The translations under genes and the position numbers were made by a program. 64,000 nucleotides of DNA from Triangularia verruculosa (Eukaryota > Ascomycota > Sordariomycetes > Sordariales > Podosporaceae): the NCBI GenBank assembly GCA_033296885.1, contig MU863908.1:217006-281005 (forward strand), given 5' to 3'. Positions 47,992-58,708 of the stretch are shown piece after piece. The notes beneath the pieces are model-generated. The model saw only the letters and a program-made list of their open reading frames with translations. It did no database searches and was not told the DNA's origin. The first letter of the stretch is position 1. The number at the start of each line of letters is the position of its first letter.

Positions 47992-50900
47992 ATGAATGTC
48001 GCCATTCCTGTCAAGCTGGACGCCTTCGTCTTCAACAAGAGCGTGTGCGACGGGAAGCCAGGCGATGCCACGACGCCTCCTGACGCCAAGATCGCCCCCA
48101 TCACACAGCCAAACTACACGTTCCTCCGGCTCGACAGCAATTTCATCCAGAGTGATATCCTGGCTCACACCGACCTTCATGATTCCATCCCCTGGAGCAA
48201 CAACCCTCGGCTGGTGGACCTCGGCCAGGGTGGCGCGGTGCGCTCTCAACGCCTAGGAGTCTACCTGCACTGGATCATCCCTCGTTTCTATCGGAGGGGC
48301 GTGGGAGCCACGCCGTCGGCCAGCGCCGCACTCGCCAAGCAGCGGCGCGCCGAGGGCCTTGCCGTGCCGCCCCAGGCCAGCCCGGATTACAGCTCGCCCG
48401 AGTTTCCCCAGCTCCCCAACCGGTGGCTGGTGATCCGCCGGCTGGATCCGGACGCCGCGACCACTACCCCCAACACCAAGGACGGCGCCCAGGTGGATGC
48501 CGTCGTAGCGTGGGTTGTCGAGAGCGACCGCAGCCGGAAGATCGACGACCCAACCCTCCTTACTGCAGACCTCCAGGTGGACGTCTCCCCCTTTATCACG
48601 CACCAGAGCGCGAGCGGCTCTCCGGCGGCCGACATCAGCATTGGCGAGCAGGCCGAGATATTCCTCGGGTACAAGGCGGCGGCCAAGGGATGGAGCGAGG
48701 ACCCCACGGCGGACCGCGCCGACCTCAACGTAGCCACTGCCTCCAACCAGCTCTTCCCGGACTACCAGCCGCACTGCAGCAACGTCTTCTCGATCCTGGA
48801 TCCGTTCGCCTGCACCATCGACGGGAAGGCCGGGAACCTGACATCGGCGGTGGCGAGCTACTATGTCATGGGATGGCACTCTGACGCGGCCAACGACCCC
48901 CTCGGCAGCAGCTCCAGCACGGTGACGAGGGAGGCCCGGCTCAAAAGGCTGACCATGGAGCTCGCGGGCAGTCCGCCCTGGCCCCAAGACGTGCAGGCGT
49001 GGCTAAACTCGACCGGACCTGCGCGGGTCCTGTGTCAAGGAGCCATGTACGACGTGCAGTGGAACGCCGACAAGCCGCCCCCAAAGACGCCTGCCAATGA
49101 CGCCTCACACCTGCTCACCGGCTCGATGCCCGTGGCCGTGGGCACCACGCCCATGGACGCGCTACTAGCCTACGTCAAGTCGCACCAGAAGACGGAGCTT
49201 GAGATGGACCTGTCTGCGCTGGCGCCCCTGCTCCGCGCGCAGGACGACGGCGTGCAGGCGCAGCGCGTGGCCATGGACGAGCTGCAGAGCTGGAACTTCT
49301 CGCGCCAGTCGGGGGGGGTGCACTGGCACTTCCAGAACCAGGCCGGTAGCCCGACGCAGGCTCCCACGCCCGACGAAGCGAACTACCTGGAGCAGCTCAA
49401 CGACGCGCAGCGGCTGTGGGACACGGCGGCGCGGCAGCTTCTGCAGGTCCGGTGGAACATGTTCTCGTACTGGTGGAAGTACGCCTCGCTGTCAGACGAC
49501 GACCGCAAGAAGGCGCAGTTCCCCCTGGCCGAGCTGACTCGGCAGTTCAAAGCCCTACAGGCCCTCATCACCGACGCAGAGCAGGTCGTCGGCAGCCTCT
49601 CAAAGGATACGACCAAGTTCAGTCAGCTGCCCATGCCCGGCGTGAACCTGGACTTCAGCCAGCGCCGTGACCCGTCGCTCTTGGTTGGAGGGATCGAGGC
49701 TGGCTGGCCCGACGACTACCTCGACACGCTGCTGGTGCGCCTCGACTCGCAACTGATCCAGCCACCCACGCCGGCCGGCGACATCAGCGCCTACTGCACC
49801 TCTGTCCTGCCCGACGTCTTGCAGCCTACCGCCCGGGCACTGGTTCAAGAATTCCTGGCTCTCGAGCCGTCGGACACGGCGAAGATAACGCCCACCGGAG
49901 AGGAGCAATTCCCCCTGTATCACGACCACGGGAAGCGCGGCGACCCTTCGGGGCCCCTCCGAGACCAGTGGGGCGCCACTCAGCCATGGTTCCCGCTCTT
50001 TGCCGAGTGGGAGGCAGAGTACTTCCACGTCAAGTGGGATGACTGGCAGCTCTACAGCGAACGGAAAGGCAAGCCGGACGAGCAGTGGAAGCTGGGCGTC
50101 AAGCCCGGCGTGGACCTCTCCAAGGAGGACATCACGGACACGCGCACGCTCTCCGGCCGCATCCTCCTCCTGCCCCAGCCCAACTTCAGTCTCCAGGCTG
50201 CCATCGCGGACCTCTTCAGCAACACAGACCCGAAGCTCTTGGACAAGTACCTGCCCAACACGGCGGACCAGCAGCTCGTCCAGACCAAGGCCTACACGCT
50301 CCCGTTTCTGTCGTCTCCCATGGACGGCTTCACCGCCGAGCTGCTGACCCTCGCCAAGGGGACACACATCCAACCCAACGCCATGTTCCCGCAGACGGGC
50401 TTTGACTTGCGGGGTCTGCAGCCACTGCCAGACGCCGAGATTGGGCCATTCGGTCCAAAAGAGCTCGCCATCATCGGAACCAACTCGGAGCTGACGCCGT
50501 TCGGGACGCTCGTGACGTTTGGAAACCTGCTCGAGTCGGATCCGTCGGCAATCCCCTTCAAGCCCTGCACGCACGGCCAGTTCCGCTTCTCCAAGCTCAA
50601 CATCATCGACAAGTTCGGACAGTCCATCTGCGCCATCGACCCGCGCTATGGCTACGAGGACACGCAGGCAGTCTACCCGTGCCTCGGCGACTTCTTGACG
50701 CCGGGGCAGCTGGCCGACGGCCAGCCCAACGTCGTCGAGCCGTCCCCACAGTCGGGCCACAACGAGTTCACTCAGGTGCCCCCTGCTATCAACCAGCTGT
50801 CGCGCCTCAACTGCTGCTTTGTCACGCACGACGTGCGCCAGGGCCAGGGGCCAGACGCGGCTAGTAGTTCCCCGTACTGGCGGCCGACAACCGAGTGGGA

Positions 50901-52185
50901 GAACCCCATCTGGGGCTGGGCTGTGCTCAACTACGTCGACTACGGCATCCAGCTGTTCCTCGCCGACGGCACCTTCTACCGCGAGGTGCGCATCGCGGCG
51001 CCAACGGCGCCCGTCAGCGCCCCGGCAAGCGCCAAGTGGCTCCCCTTCGACCCGCCGGCGGCAGCCGACACGGGCCAGCTGGACCGGCTGCTCGCCCTGC
51101 TGACGGACCAGGACCAGACCTACTTGCTCGCCTTCCTCGGTATGCTGAGCCAGTCCCTCGAGTCGTCGACGTCGTCGCCCGGCGCGTACAGCACGTTCCT
51201 CAACAGCCTCGTGGGCCGCCCCATGGCCCTCGTCAACGCCGCGTGGAGCCTCGAGCTGGCGTCGGACGCGAAAACAGACCAGTCGAGCCTCGACGGCCAC
51301 GAGACCAAGCAGCAGGAGACGGGTCTGCTCGAGGGCGCCGAGATCTACCACTTTCCCGTGAAGCTGGGGGACACAGACCGCGCCCACGACGGCCTGGTGG
51401 GCTACTTCAACGCCCTCGCCGACCCCAAGCCGGGCGACGAGCTAGACCTGAGCGCCATCTACACCTACTACACTGGCGCCAACGGCGACGCCGGCACGGC
51501 ACCTCGCACCAGCAGCTCCCCCCTAAACCCCATCGGACCAACCAACTATCCCGCTCTCCCCGCCTTCTGGCTCGACCCAACCACCACCCAGCAACAACCA
51601 GCCACCCCCGCCCAACCCGGCGCCGCTTACACCCAAGCCTGGAACTCCAAGCTCACGGCCTTCGGCCTGATCACGGACCCCTTCGCGCCCGTGACGTCGT
51701 ACACGGGCGGGGTGCAGCCCATCGGCAGCCTGCAGCTGCCCCCCTGGACGTGGCAGGCGGCGCTGCACCGCATGACGGCCTTCTTCCACGCGGGCCCGCT
51801 GCTCGTCACCGACGACGTGCAGCGCTACTGGGACCCGGCGCACACCCTGGGGCCGGCGTACGCGCTGAGCCCCCCGGACAAGGACGAGACGGTGCCCGGG
51901 AGCGGGGTCCGCGTGCCGAGCCTGGACGTGGCGCGGTGGGCGTGGCTGCAGCCGTTTGTGGAAGACGGGCGGGCGGGCCGCGAGGAGGGGGCGGGCGGTG
52001 GTGGTGATGATGGTGGTGGTGGTGTTGGAGGGGGCGCTCCCGAGACCAAGTATATGGCGTTGGGGCTGGCCAAGGTCGATGATAAGCCGGGCTTTGAGCC
52101 GGGCCCGTATACGGCCATTGAGGGATTCCTGCAGCTCAAGGAGCCGATTATCAGTCCTGAGGCGCCGGCACCGCCGTCTGCCTAG
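47992..52185 (+). CDS. Large intronless protein, YLHW/PNRWLV family (gene 2), function unknown
   Basis: A 1397-codon uninterrupted frame, GC-rich with GC-ending codons. Recognisable segments: IAPITQPNYTFLRLD (34-48), GVYLHWIIPRFYRRG (89-103), LPNRWLVIRRLD (141-152), PHCSNVFSILDPF near 257, WENPIWGWAVLNYVDYGIQL near 970, and a Gly-rich patch near 1330-1345 before the C-terminal ETKYMALGLAKVDDKPG. No signal peptide, membrane segment or catalytic motif was recognised. From memory the YLHW..P..PNRWLV pattern occurs in uncharacterised bacterial proteins; this needs a search. The start is the first ATG of the frame; the stop is TAG. It diverges from gene 1 and is followed 1.3 kb later by gene 3. 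An unbroken 4.2-kb frame without introns is uncommon for a filamentous fungus. Function unknown. Confidence 0.85.
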   Translation: MNVAIPVKLDAFVFNKSVCDGKPGDATTPPDAKIAPITQPNYTFLRLDSNFIQSDILAHTDLHDSIPWSNNPRLVDLGQGGAVRSQRLGVYLHWIIPRFYRRGVGATPSASAALAKQRRAEGLAVPPQASPDYSSPEFPQLPNRWLVIRRLDPDAATTTPNTKDGAQVDAVVAWVVESDRSRKIDDPTLLTADLQVDVSPFITHQSASGSPAADISIGEQAEIFLGYKAAAKGWSEDPTADRADLNVATASNQLFPDYQPHCSNVFSILDPFACTIDGKAGNLTSAVASYYVMGWHSDAANDPLGSSSSTVTREARLKRLTMELAGSPPWPQDVQAWLNSTGPARVLCQGAMYDVQWNADKPPPKTPANDASHLLTGSMPVAVGTTPMDALLAYVKSHQKTELEMDLSALAPLLRAQDDGVQAQRVAMDELQSWNFSRQSGGVHWHFQNQAGSPTQAPTPDEANYLEQLNDAQRLWDTAARQLLQVRWNMFSYWWKYASLSDDDRKKAQFPLAELTRQFKALQALITDAEQVVGSLSKDTTKFSQLPMPGVNLDFSQRRDPSLLVGGIEAGWPDDYLDTLLVRLDSQLIQPPTPAGDISAYCTSVLPDVLQPTARALVQEFLALEPSDTAKITPTGEEQFPLYHDHGKRGDPSGPLRDQWGATQPWFPLFAEWEAEYFHVKWDDWQLYSERKGKPDEQWKLGVKPGVDLSKEDITDTRTLSGRILLLPQPNFSLQAAIADLFSNTDPKLLDKYLPNTADQQLVQTKAYTLPFLSSPMDGFTAELLTLAKGTHIQPNAMFPQTGFDLRGLQPLPDAEIGPFGPKELAIIGTNSELTPFGTLVTFGNLLESDPSAIPFKPCTHGQFRFSKLNIIDKFGQSICAIDPRYGYEDTQAVYPCLGDFLTPGQLADGQPNVVEPSPQSGHNEFTQVPPAINQLSRLNCCFVTHDVRQGQGPDAASSSPYWRPTTEWENPIWGWAVLNYVDYGIQLFLADGTFYREVRIAAPTAPVSAPASAKWLPFDPPAAADTGQLDRLLALLTDQDQTYLLAFLGMLSQSLESSTSSPGAYSTFLNSLVGRPMALVNAAWSLELASDAKTDQSSLDGHETKQQETGLLEGAEIYHFPVKLGDTDRAHDGLVGYFNALADPKPGDELDLSAIYTYYTGANGDAGTAPRTSSSPLNPIGPTNYPALPAFWLDPTTTQQQPATPAQPGAAYTQAWNSKLTAFGLITDPFAPVTSYTGGVQPIGSLQLPPWTWQAALHRMTAFFHAGPLLVTDDVQRYWDPAHTLGPAYALSPPDKDETVPGSGVRVPSLDVARWAWLQPFVEDGRAGREEGAGGGGDDGGGGVGGGAPETKYMALGLAKVDDKPGFEPGPYTAIEGFLQLKEPIISPEAPAPPSA

Positions 52186-53018
52186 GAGCTGCGTGTGGGC
52201 GGGGAGACAAGGAGAGTGGGTAAGGGGCGTTGTCGGGATCTCACACGTTGACCACGTTGGGGAGAAGTTTGCTCACCCTCATTTCATATGGAGTCTTACT
52301 ACGGGTATGATTCAGCTCTCCTATTCCAACAAGGGACACTTACAGATTGCTCTAACGACTGAAGGCGTTACACCAGAAGCGGGCGAGTGTAATGGCAGGA
52401 TGTGCACAAACGAGGAGAAAACCAGGAGAGCAAGACATTCATTCACATACATCTATAATCTTTTGGTGTTTCGCTATACATTAGTACTACAGCTCCTGAC
52501 TAAACAACTACTCTATCTACTATTCTACTAGGGTTTCAACTAATCTCGTGAGCACCTCCCTAAGTACGTATATGTAGACAACGACTGTCTGCCAACCTAC
52601 CGTGGGTAAGTAGGTCTGTCTTTCGGGTACACAGTCACAATTTGGGGCGTTTCGAAGTCAACTACACTGTATGTCTGGCAATTCATTAATCGTATTTGCT
52701 CAGTTAAGTCTTTGATTTGGTTAGGACTTTGGGAAAACAGCCGACGGATGCTATATGCTCCTAACCCCAGCCGGATCCTACAAGTAAGGGCAGGGCACTG
52801 TACTAAGCTGGACAAGATCCCAGCACAGCTGGGTGTCCAAGGTACCGAGCCTAGAAATCACCGGGTCTCGCTCCGTATTTGTGTACCTAGTACCTATACT
52901 GCTTGCATTGTAGATGACTACTAGGTTAGTTGGGGGGTGAAAGATCGTAGATCACGCAACCCTTGACCTCATGCTCACATCAACAACCGCAACCTCGTGT
53001 AAATCATTTCATCAGAGT

Positions 53019-53085
53019 GTCACTATGACGAGGCGCCATGGGACCAGGCCCACATTCCGGTGATAGGTTCCGGGCCTATTGGGGG
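53019..53085 (+). repeat. Direct repeat upstream of gene 3, copy 1
   Basis: Carries TGACGAGGCGCC, then GGCCC.CATTCC, then GGTTCCGGGCCTA. The same order is found at 53239-53306. The copies end 385 and 164 bp before the gene 3 start, so they could be promoter elements. Confidence 0.7.
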
Positions 53086-53238
53086 GAGGACTCAAGCTCC
53101 GGCTCAGGTCGTTCTCTCCGACACTACCCCTTGACAGATGTTAGGCTGAGAAAGACTCTACTAGTAGCCCTCGTCATACCGTGTTCCTTTAGTTGGCGCC
53201 GATCAGACCAGTATAGCCTCACCATCCTCTCATACATT

Positions 53239-53306
53239 GTCAGCGTGACGAGGCGCCGGGAGCTGGGCCCGCATTCCTTCGGCGATGGATTCCGGGCCTA
53301 GGGGTA
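53239..53306 (+). repeat. Direct repeat upstream of gene 3, copy 2
   Basis: Second copy, 220 bp after the first. Core matches: TGACGAGGCGCC, GCATTCC and GATTCCGGGCCTA. Confidence 0.7.
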
Positions 53307-53470
53307 GGATCTCTCTGGGGTGATACCCTCGAATGTCTTCAACCCCTTTTGCGGATATTAGACTCTCCTCCGTGTACAGGGCCGGAAAGACATTGATTGA
53401 TGGTTGTCATCTCGCCCCTTTGAATTATCCCAAGCATAGACCAAGAATCACTGCCTATTGATTACCCGAC

Positions 53471-56102
53471 ATGGCGCCGATGGTAGATCTCAGACGTCCC
53501 GGTTGGAAGAAGATCTCGCCGTCCCCGCGGCACCTCGTCCTCCGCCATGGACAACGACAGCTTCGCAAGCTGCGGCGTCTGGACACGCCCATAACTGAAG
53601 TCAAGCTTCTGCCAGGCCAGGAGCAGCTGTTCTCGTCGTACGTTCCTGGGTTGGAGGCTGGGCTCCACCACATCGATGTCGAGCAGGACATTGTGGCCGA
53701 CGGACAGTCGATGAAGCAGACGACCTCACACCTATTCAACGTGATAGGTCCTCGCTTTGCGCTGCCTGATGGTGCGCTTGATTCGTTCTATCCGCCCCAG
53801 GGCCACGCCGACAGCGCCGAGGTAGTACCGAACATGGTGTTCAACGACCCAACCCTGCCCTGGGAGAGGCCAGCCAGCTCTGTTAGCGGACCCGACGACG
53901 CCACGAATACAGTACCGTGGCTGGCGGTGCTGCTCTTCACGCAGGATGAGCTCCGACTCGCGAGCTCCGAGCTCTCCACCATGTTTGCGGAGACGAGCCT
54001 TGGGACGAACGTCAAGCAGAGTCAGACGCTGGCCATCAACATGCTGGCCTCGGAGATACCCAAAGTCCAAAACACAAGCTCGGCCGTTGTGTACGACCCG
54101 GATGTCGACGGGGCGGAGGCAAAGACAGACCTGATCTTTCTGCCGTCTACCTTGTTCAACCCGCTCTTCACACACTACGACGCCCAGGGAAAGGGAGTCC
54201 CGGGCCAAAAGAACGGCTGGGTGCATCCCCACCGCTTCCTGGCCCACGTCCGCGACATCCACCTCGACGGGACAGCGACGGCGGCTAAAACGGACGACGA
54301 GACACACGCATACTCGGTCGTCGTCTGCCACCGCACCGGGCCTCTTGACATCACGCAGCCAACAACCGTGGTGGCACATCTTGTCAACATCGAAGGCGTC
54401 GAGGCCATGGACTGGCCCGTCACGCAGCGCTATGTGGCCATTAGCTCGCTGTACTCGTGGGACTACACGTGCCTGCCTCCCAGCTCATTCAGCGTAGCCG
54501 ATGCGTTCGGGCAGCTGGGCACGAGCATCAACAGTCTCCGCCGTCGGCTGACGCAGGACGACGTCGACACGCTTCAGAGGGCCGGAGCAGTGGGGTGCCG
54601 GCTAACCAGCCGCATCCACGACGGCTTCTCCATGGTGAGGTACCGCCTACGGACCGGAGAGGTCTCGTCTGCCTTCTTCCGGGGCCCCTTTACGCCCAGT
54701 GTCGTGAGCTTCCCCGACGCCGAGAAGCCTCCGTGGCCGGGAACGTCCAACACGGGCGAGAAGCTTCAGATCCTTGACCAGGAGTACAACCTCATGGACG
54801 TGACGTACTCGGCGGCGTGGAACCTGGGAAAGATGCTGGCGCTGGCGGATCAGACGTTTGCAACCGCGCTTGCCCGTGTGCGCACGCAGATATTTAACCA
54901 GGCCATGAAGGAGGCCCAGCAAGCTGCCGTCAAGACTTGGGCGGCCGACCTCGGGATCCCACCCCCCTACAGGACCAGAGAGGACGTCATCAGCAGCATT
55001 GCTGCCACGGTCGACGAGGTCCGCAAACTTCCCAAGAGCGGGCTGCTGGAGCATAATCCGGACGGCATGGTGCACCGGTGGTTCCGGCCAGAGCTTCCCA
55101 AGCTGGACCTCAGCTACAAGGGGAGCGAGATCGATCCCAGCATTGACCCGTTCCTCGACAGTGCCGCTGCCCTTGTTGCCAGCACCACGGACGGCAAGGC
55201 TGGCGACGAGTCTACGCCAGCCCCCTACAACGAGTTCAACACGCCCTACTCCCCAGACTGGGCAGTCGTGCTGAAGTGGGTCATGGACCGGTACTTCCTC
55301 GTCAATGTGCCGCCGCACTACCTCATCAGCGATCCCAGCCACCTGCCGCGCGAGAGCGTGCGCTTCTTCAACGTGGACTCGGCCTGGGTGTGGGCCATGG
55401 TCGACGGCGGCCTCAGTCTCGCCAACCACTTGGATAGGAGCGACGACCGCTTCCGCAACGCCATCAAGGGGGCGATCAACACGTACCTGACGACTCCCAT
55501 CCCGGACCTCGGTTACGTGCCTCCGGTGCCGACGTATGGCTTTCTCGTGCGCTCGGCCTTAATCACCAAGTTCCCGGACATGGTCGTGGATCTGAAGGGC
55601 AAGGACAAGTCGTCCACCACCGGTCCCCCGGAGATCCTGCGCCACCAGGTCCTCGGGCAAGACACGCTGCTCGGGCTGCTGCGTGCCGCCCCGGAGGACC
55701 CAGACTTCACATCGCTGCTCCTCCGCGAGCCCCCTCACCAGCAGTACTTCTCGGCCGCCAAGGAGATCACGCCGCAGATGATCGATATGGATTATCAGCG
55801 CGTGTACACAGACGACAAGGCCGACGACCCGGACAGCCAGAAGCCCATCACGTACACCGACACACGCGGCAACGCTAGCAACCCCCGTGGCGTTAACTTC
55901 ATCTGGGGGACGGCGACAACCGATGTCCGGATCCTCAACATGGAGAACTACGCCAACGACGTGCAACTGCAGCTGGTGGACCTCTTCAAGCCGCACCCGA
56001 CGTGGTACACGGAGCCGTACCCGTCTGCCGCGCTGATGGGGATCGAGCTGAATGCGCCTTGCTGGCAGCTCGAGGTGCAGCTGCCCTACCAGGAACCGCC
56101 AA

Positions 56103-56136
<34 letters not shown>

Positions 56137-56977
56137 CGCAGCATTAGCCGCGGCACCAGAAAGAGCAACACCACTGACAGCAGCAGGAGGAGGAGGAGGC
56201 GGAGGACCAGCCGCCACCGCTCCCACAGGCCCTCCCCAGCATCCCGGGGCCGTCCTTCCCCTCCCGCCCAAGCGCCAGTTCCCGCCGCGCAAGAAGGCCA
56301 TCTTCGCCCAGCGGCCATCCATCGCCTGCGCACCACACCCGCCCTTCGGCACGCGCAACCGCGCCACCCCGCGCCGCGGCATCGACCCGGCCCCGCACGT
56401 CCGCCCAGCACCCCAGGCCCAGATCACAGCCACAACCACCCCGTCCCGCGCCTCGCACCCCGAGGGCGGCGACGACGACGCGCCCCAGTTCGCCTACCTC
56501 GTCTACCCCGTCTCGGCGGCCGCGGCCCGCCAGTCGCGCGTGCGGGCACTCGCGGGCGGCACCAAGCAGGACCTGGTCTTCTCGGTCGTGCTCGCGCCCA
56601 ACACAGGGGTGGACTTTGAGCTGGCGTCGCTCGCCTTCTCGGTGCCGCTGGGCCCGCTGCTCGTCCAGGACAAGAACGGCGCGTACCTGGGCGGCGCGAG
56701 CATGCTGTCCAACATGCGCTTCAACGTGGTCGCCGAGGTGGCGGCCGACGGGTCGGCGCTGGTGCTGACGGTCGTGCCGCGGGCGGTGCAGGGGTGGTGG
56801 CCGGTGGGGGAGATGAATGGGGGGAACTCGGGGGATGTGAGTTTCTTGCTCAGCGGGGTGGTGGTACGTGAGTACAGCAGTGAGACGAAGGTCGAGGTTA
56901 CCGTGACGGAGTCGTACCATGTGCCGCATAGCAGGGATCGGGACTTGCTCTTGCCTGTGGATGTGGTGCCGGCTTGA
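53471..56977 (+). CDS. Large intronless protein, LPWER family (gene 3), function unknown
   Basis: A 1168-codon uninterrupted frame. N-terminal segments: LVLRHGQRQLRKLRRLDTPI (22-41), GPRFALP (93-99), SFYPPQG (105-111), VPNMVFNDPTLPWER (119-133) and PWLAVLLF (149-156). The middle has WAADLGIPPPYRTREDV near 490 and DLGYVPPVPTYGFLVRS near 680. Residues about 877-1000 are low complexity: a run of Ala, then Gly, then Pro/Arg-rich. A conserved-looking C-terminal domain follows (PQFAYLVYPVSAAAARQS, VSFLLSGVVVREY). From memory the PRFAL..YPP..LPWER..PWLALLLF order is found in uncharacterised bacterial proteins. No signal peptide, membrane segment or catalytic motif seen. Same strand as gene 2, 1285 bp after it. 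Function unknown. Confidence 0.85.
56104..56145 (+). repeat. CAG trinucleotide run in gene 3
   Basis: About ten consecutive CAG/GCA units encode Ala in the frame of gene 3 (877-890). A GGA/AGG run encoding Gly follows near 56188-56205. Length change here would keep the frame, in steps of one residue. Confidence 0.8.
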
Positions 56978-57669
56978 GGGCTTAGTTGGGACTGATCATA
57001 CGTGGAGCTGCTTGTACACAGTACTAGTGAAAGTTCGGACCATTACGACTAGTACTACTACCCGGCTTTGCTCGCGCCAGACTATTATGCCGAACCCCCC
57101 TGAATTTACTACTAATAGTATTCTCTTTCTCTGTAAAAACCACACGAAACCACCGGAGTCGTCTGACGTCGAAAGCTCAAAGATAGGTACTAATGCATTC
57201 AAAACCACACTCAGGATGTCAGTTCCATGTTGCAAAACTCCGAGTCTGTTCATACTAGTAACAAGCACTCTCTGGCTTCACAGGACCAGTGCTGGCCCTG
57301 CCTCTCTCGCACGGAATATATGGCCCCGGTCACCTTTTTCCGCACTTGTCGATGGGCGATCAGCTCTCAATTTCCATCATTTCCATCGTCCATCGACAGG
57401 TTCAACCATTACTAGACGTCTAACTCCCCCAATCAAGTCTGGGCTCGGATGATGACAAGAGTGCAACACCGACATACAAGCGATGGAACGGGCCTCGTGA
57501 TTAGGGCGCCTGCGGAAAATACCACTACAATGATGCAATAGCATGACACGGATCCCGGAGATACTTTTCGAGACGGCCCGGGGGATTGTACAACAGGTCT
57601 AGAGTATTTAGACGGAAGATGGGCGCTCCCGATTTAGGGGAGGTCTTATAGTCTCAGTACTACCACTAA
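56978..57669. other. Spacer after gene 3, no gene seen
   Basis: Moderate GC. Frames on both strands are short and without family features. Confidence 0.4.
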
Positions 57670-58176
57670 GTAATAAAAATTCATCTTGCGTCGACACCCG
57701 GCCGTCCCTCGTGACGCAGGCGGCCAGGGAGGGCTTCAAAGCGCCCAACAAGCTGTCTGATGTCATCACTGCCGCCCACCGCCACCGCCCCGCGATCTTG
57801 GAGTTGAAGGATATCGTTCGGGACGAGAAGGAGGGCCGAAACGAGCGAGACCGGTTCGGCATGACGATCAGAGACTGGGACTCGCGCGGCGGCAACTGGC
57901 GACTGCAGGTGCTGTATGCCATTCTGGTGGACGTGGCGGGCAGGGCGGCGCCGGCGGCTAAGGGGGGGCGCAAGCACGCAAGAGGCGGTGCTGGCCGAGT
58001 GGCAGCAGTTCCTGGACCATCTCGTGGAGATGGACGTGATGAACGCTCCGTCGGTCAAGCGGCTGGTCGATGGCAAGATTCTGGCCGGCGCGCTGGGTGT
58101 GAAGCCCGGGAAGTGGACGGGAATGGTCTCCCCCTTGTCAAGCACCTTTTCTGTTCCCTTGGCGGAGGAAACCTAA
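57670..58176 (+). pseudogene. C-terminal fragment of a tRNA nucleotidyltransferase (CCA-adding enzyme)
   Basis: Two plus-strand frames join into the all-helical end of fungal CCA-adding enzymes: EGFKAPNKLSDVI, ERDRFGMTIRDWDSRGGNWR and LQVLYAILVDV in the first (57711-57950), then VLAEWQQFLDHL, VDGKILAGALGVKPGKWTG in the second (57990-58120). The switch happens at a run of seven G at 57962-57968, a one-base slip. The nucleotide-binding head domain is absent and nothing upstream restores it. The ancestral enzyme adds CCA to tRNA 3' ends; a full copy must exist elsewhere. This looks like a duplicated or transposed gene end. The homopolymer slip could also be a sequencing error. Confidence 0.7.
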
Positions 58177-58375
58177 ACACATGCCATTTTGACCTGGTAT
58201 ACTGAGATATTTGTGAGAAGCGTGAGCCCAGTACGTATTCAAAAACCACAACTACTAGTACCAAGTAGTAGTAGAATCCTTTTTTTCTTTATACATCATA
58301 CATCTATTACTTGCTGTCCTCTATTGAATTCGAACGGCACATTATACCAGATTCTTCAAGAACTAAATTAAATTA

Positions 58376-58708
58376 TTATATCTGGGAGCATGGTATCGGT
58401 AGGGCACCGCGCGTCGAGTGCGGGGTGCCGCGCTGCGTCTCGACTGCGGTGTAGCGCATGTCGAGGTGGATCTCGCGGTTGGCGAGGACGAGGGGGTAGA
58501 TTTGCTGGCGGATCTCGGGCGGGAGCTTGAAGAAGGGGGAGGAGAGGTGCTGCGGGTGTGGCGGGGTGGGGGTAAGGGGCCGGCGCGGGACGGGGAGCGT
58601 TGGGAGGGTGTCGAGGGCGTGGCGGGGGACGGTGCCGGGCGGCGGTGACGGCTCGCCTTCATGCTGTCGGGACCGTCGGCCCCGGAGGGCGTCCCGGATG
58701 AAGTCCAT
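58376..58708 (-). CDS. Truncated fungal LPxEIR-type (DUF7730/F-box-like) protein
   Basis: 110 codons from ATG 58708 (MDFIRDALRG) to TAA/TGA-type stop at 58376. Residues near 63-95 read SPFFKLPPEIRQQIYPLVL, followed by REIHLDMRY, the opening of a very common fungal family in which FxxLPxEIRxxIYxxVL starts a 250-400-residue protein. Here it ends about 40 residues later, after an Arg/Ser-rich stretch, next to AT-rich sequence, so it is probably cut short. An in-frame ATG at 58882 would add 58 residues of no recognisable kind. Function of the family is unknown. Confidence 0.55.
   Translation of the reverse strand: MDFIRDALRGRRSRQHEGEPSPPPGTVPRHALDTLPTLPVPRRPLTPTPPHPQHLSSPFFKLPPEIRQQIYPLVLANREIHLDMRYTAVETQRGTPHSTRGALPIPCSQI

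Larger units (their letters stand above)
52186..53470. other. Spacer between genes 2 and 3, containing a repeated motif
   Basis: 1285 bp. No credible gene. The only structure seen is the pair of ~67-bp repeats at 53019 and 53239. Confidence 0.4.

Noticed and set aside
49600..51387. 595-codon minus-strand frame inside gene 2
   Set aside because: Shadow of gene 2; biased residue use and no family motif.
50895..52007. 370-codon plus-strand frame overlapping gene 2
   Set aside because: Frame-shifted shadow, mostly Arg/Pro/Ala low complexity.
39612..56977. Phage-tail-like or contractile injection system
   Set aside because: No sheath, tube, baseplate, AAA+ ATPase or spike protein was recognised among the three genes.
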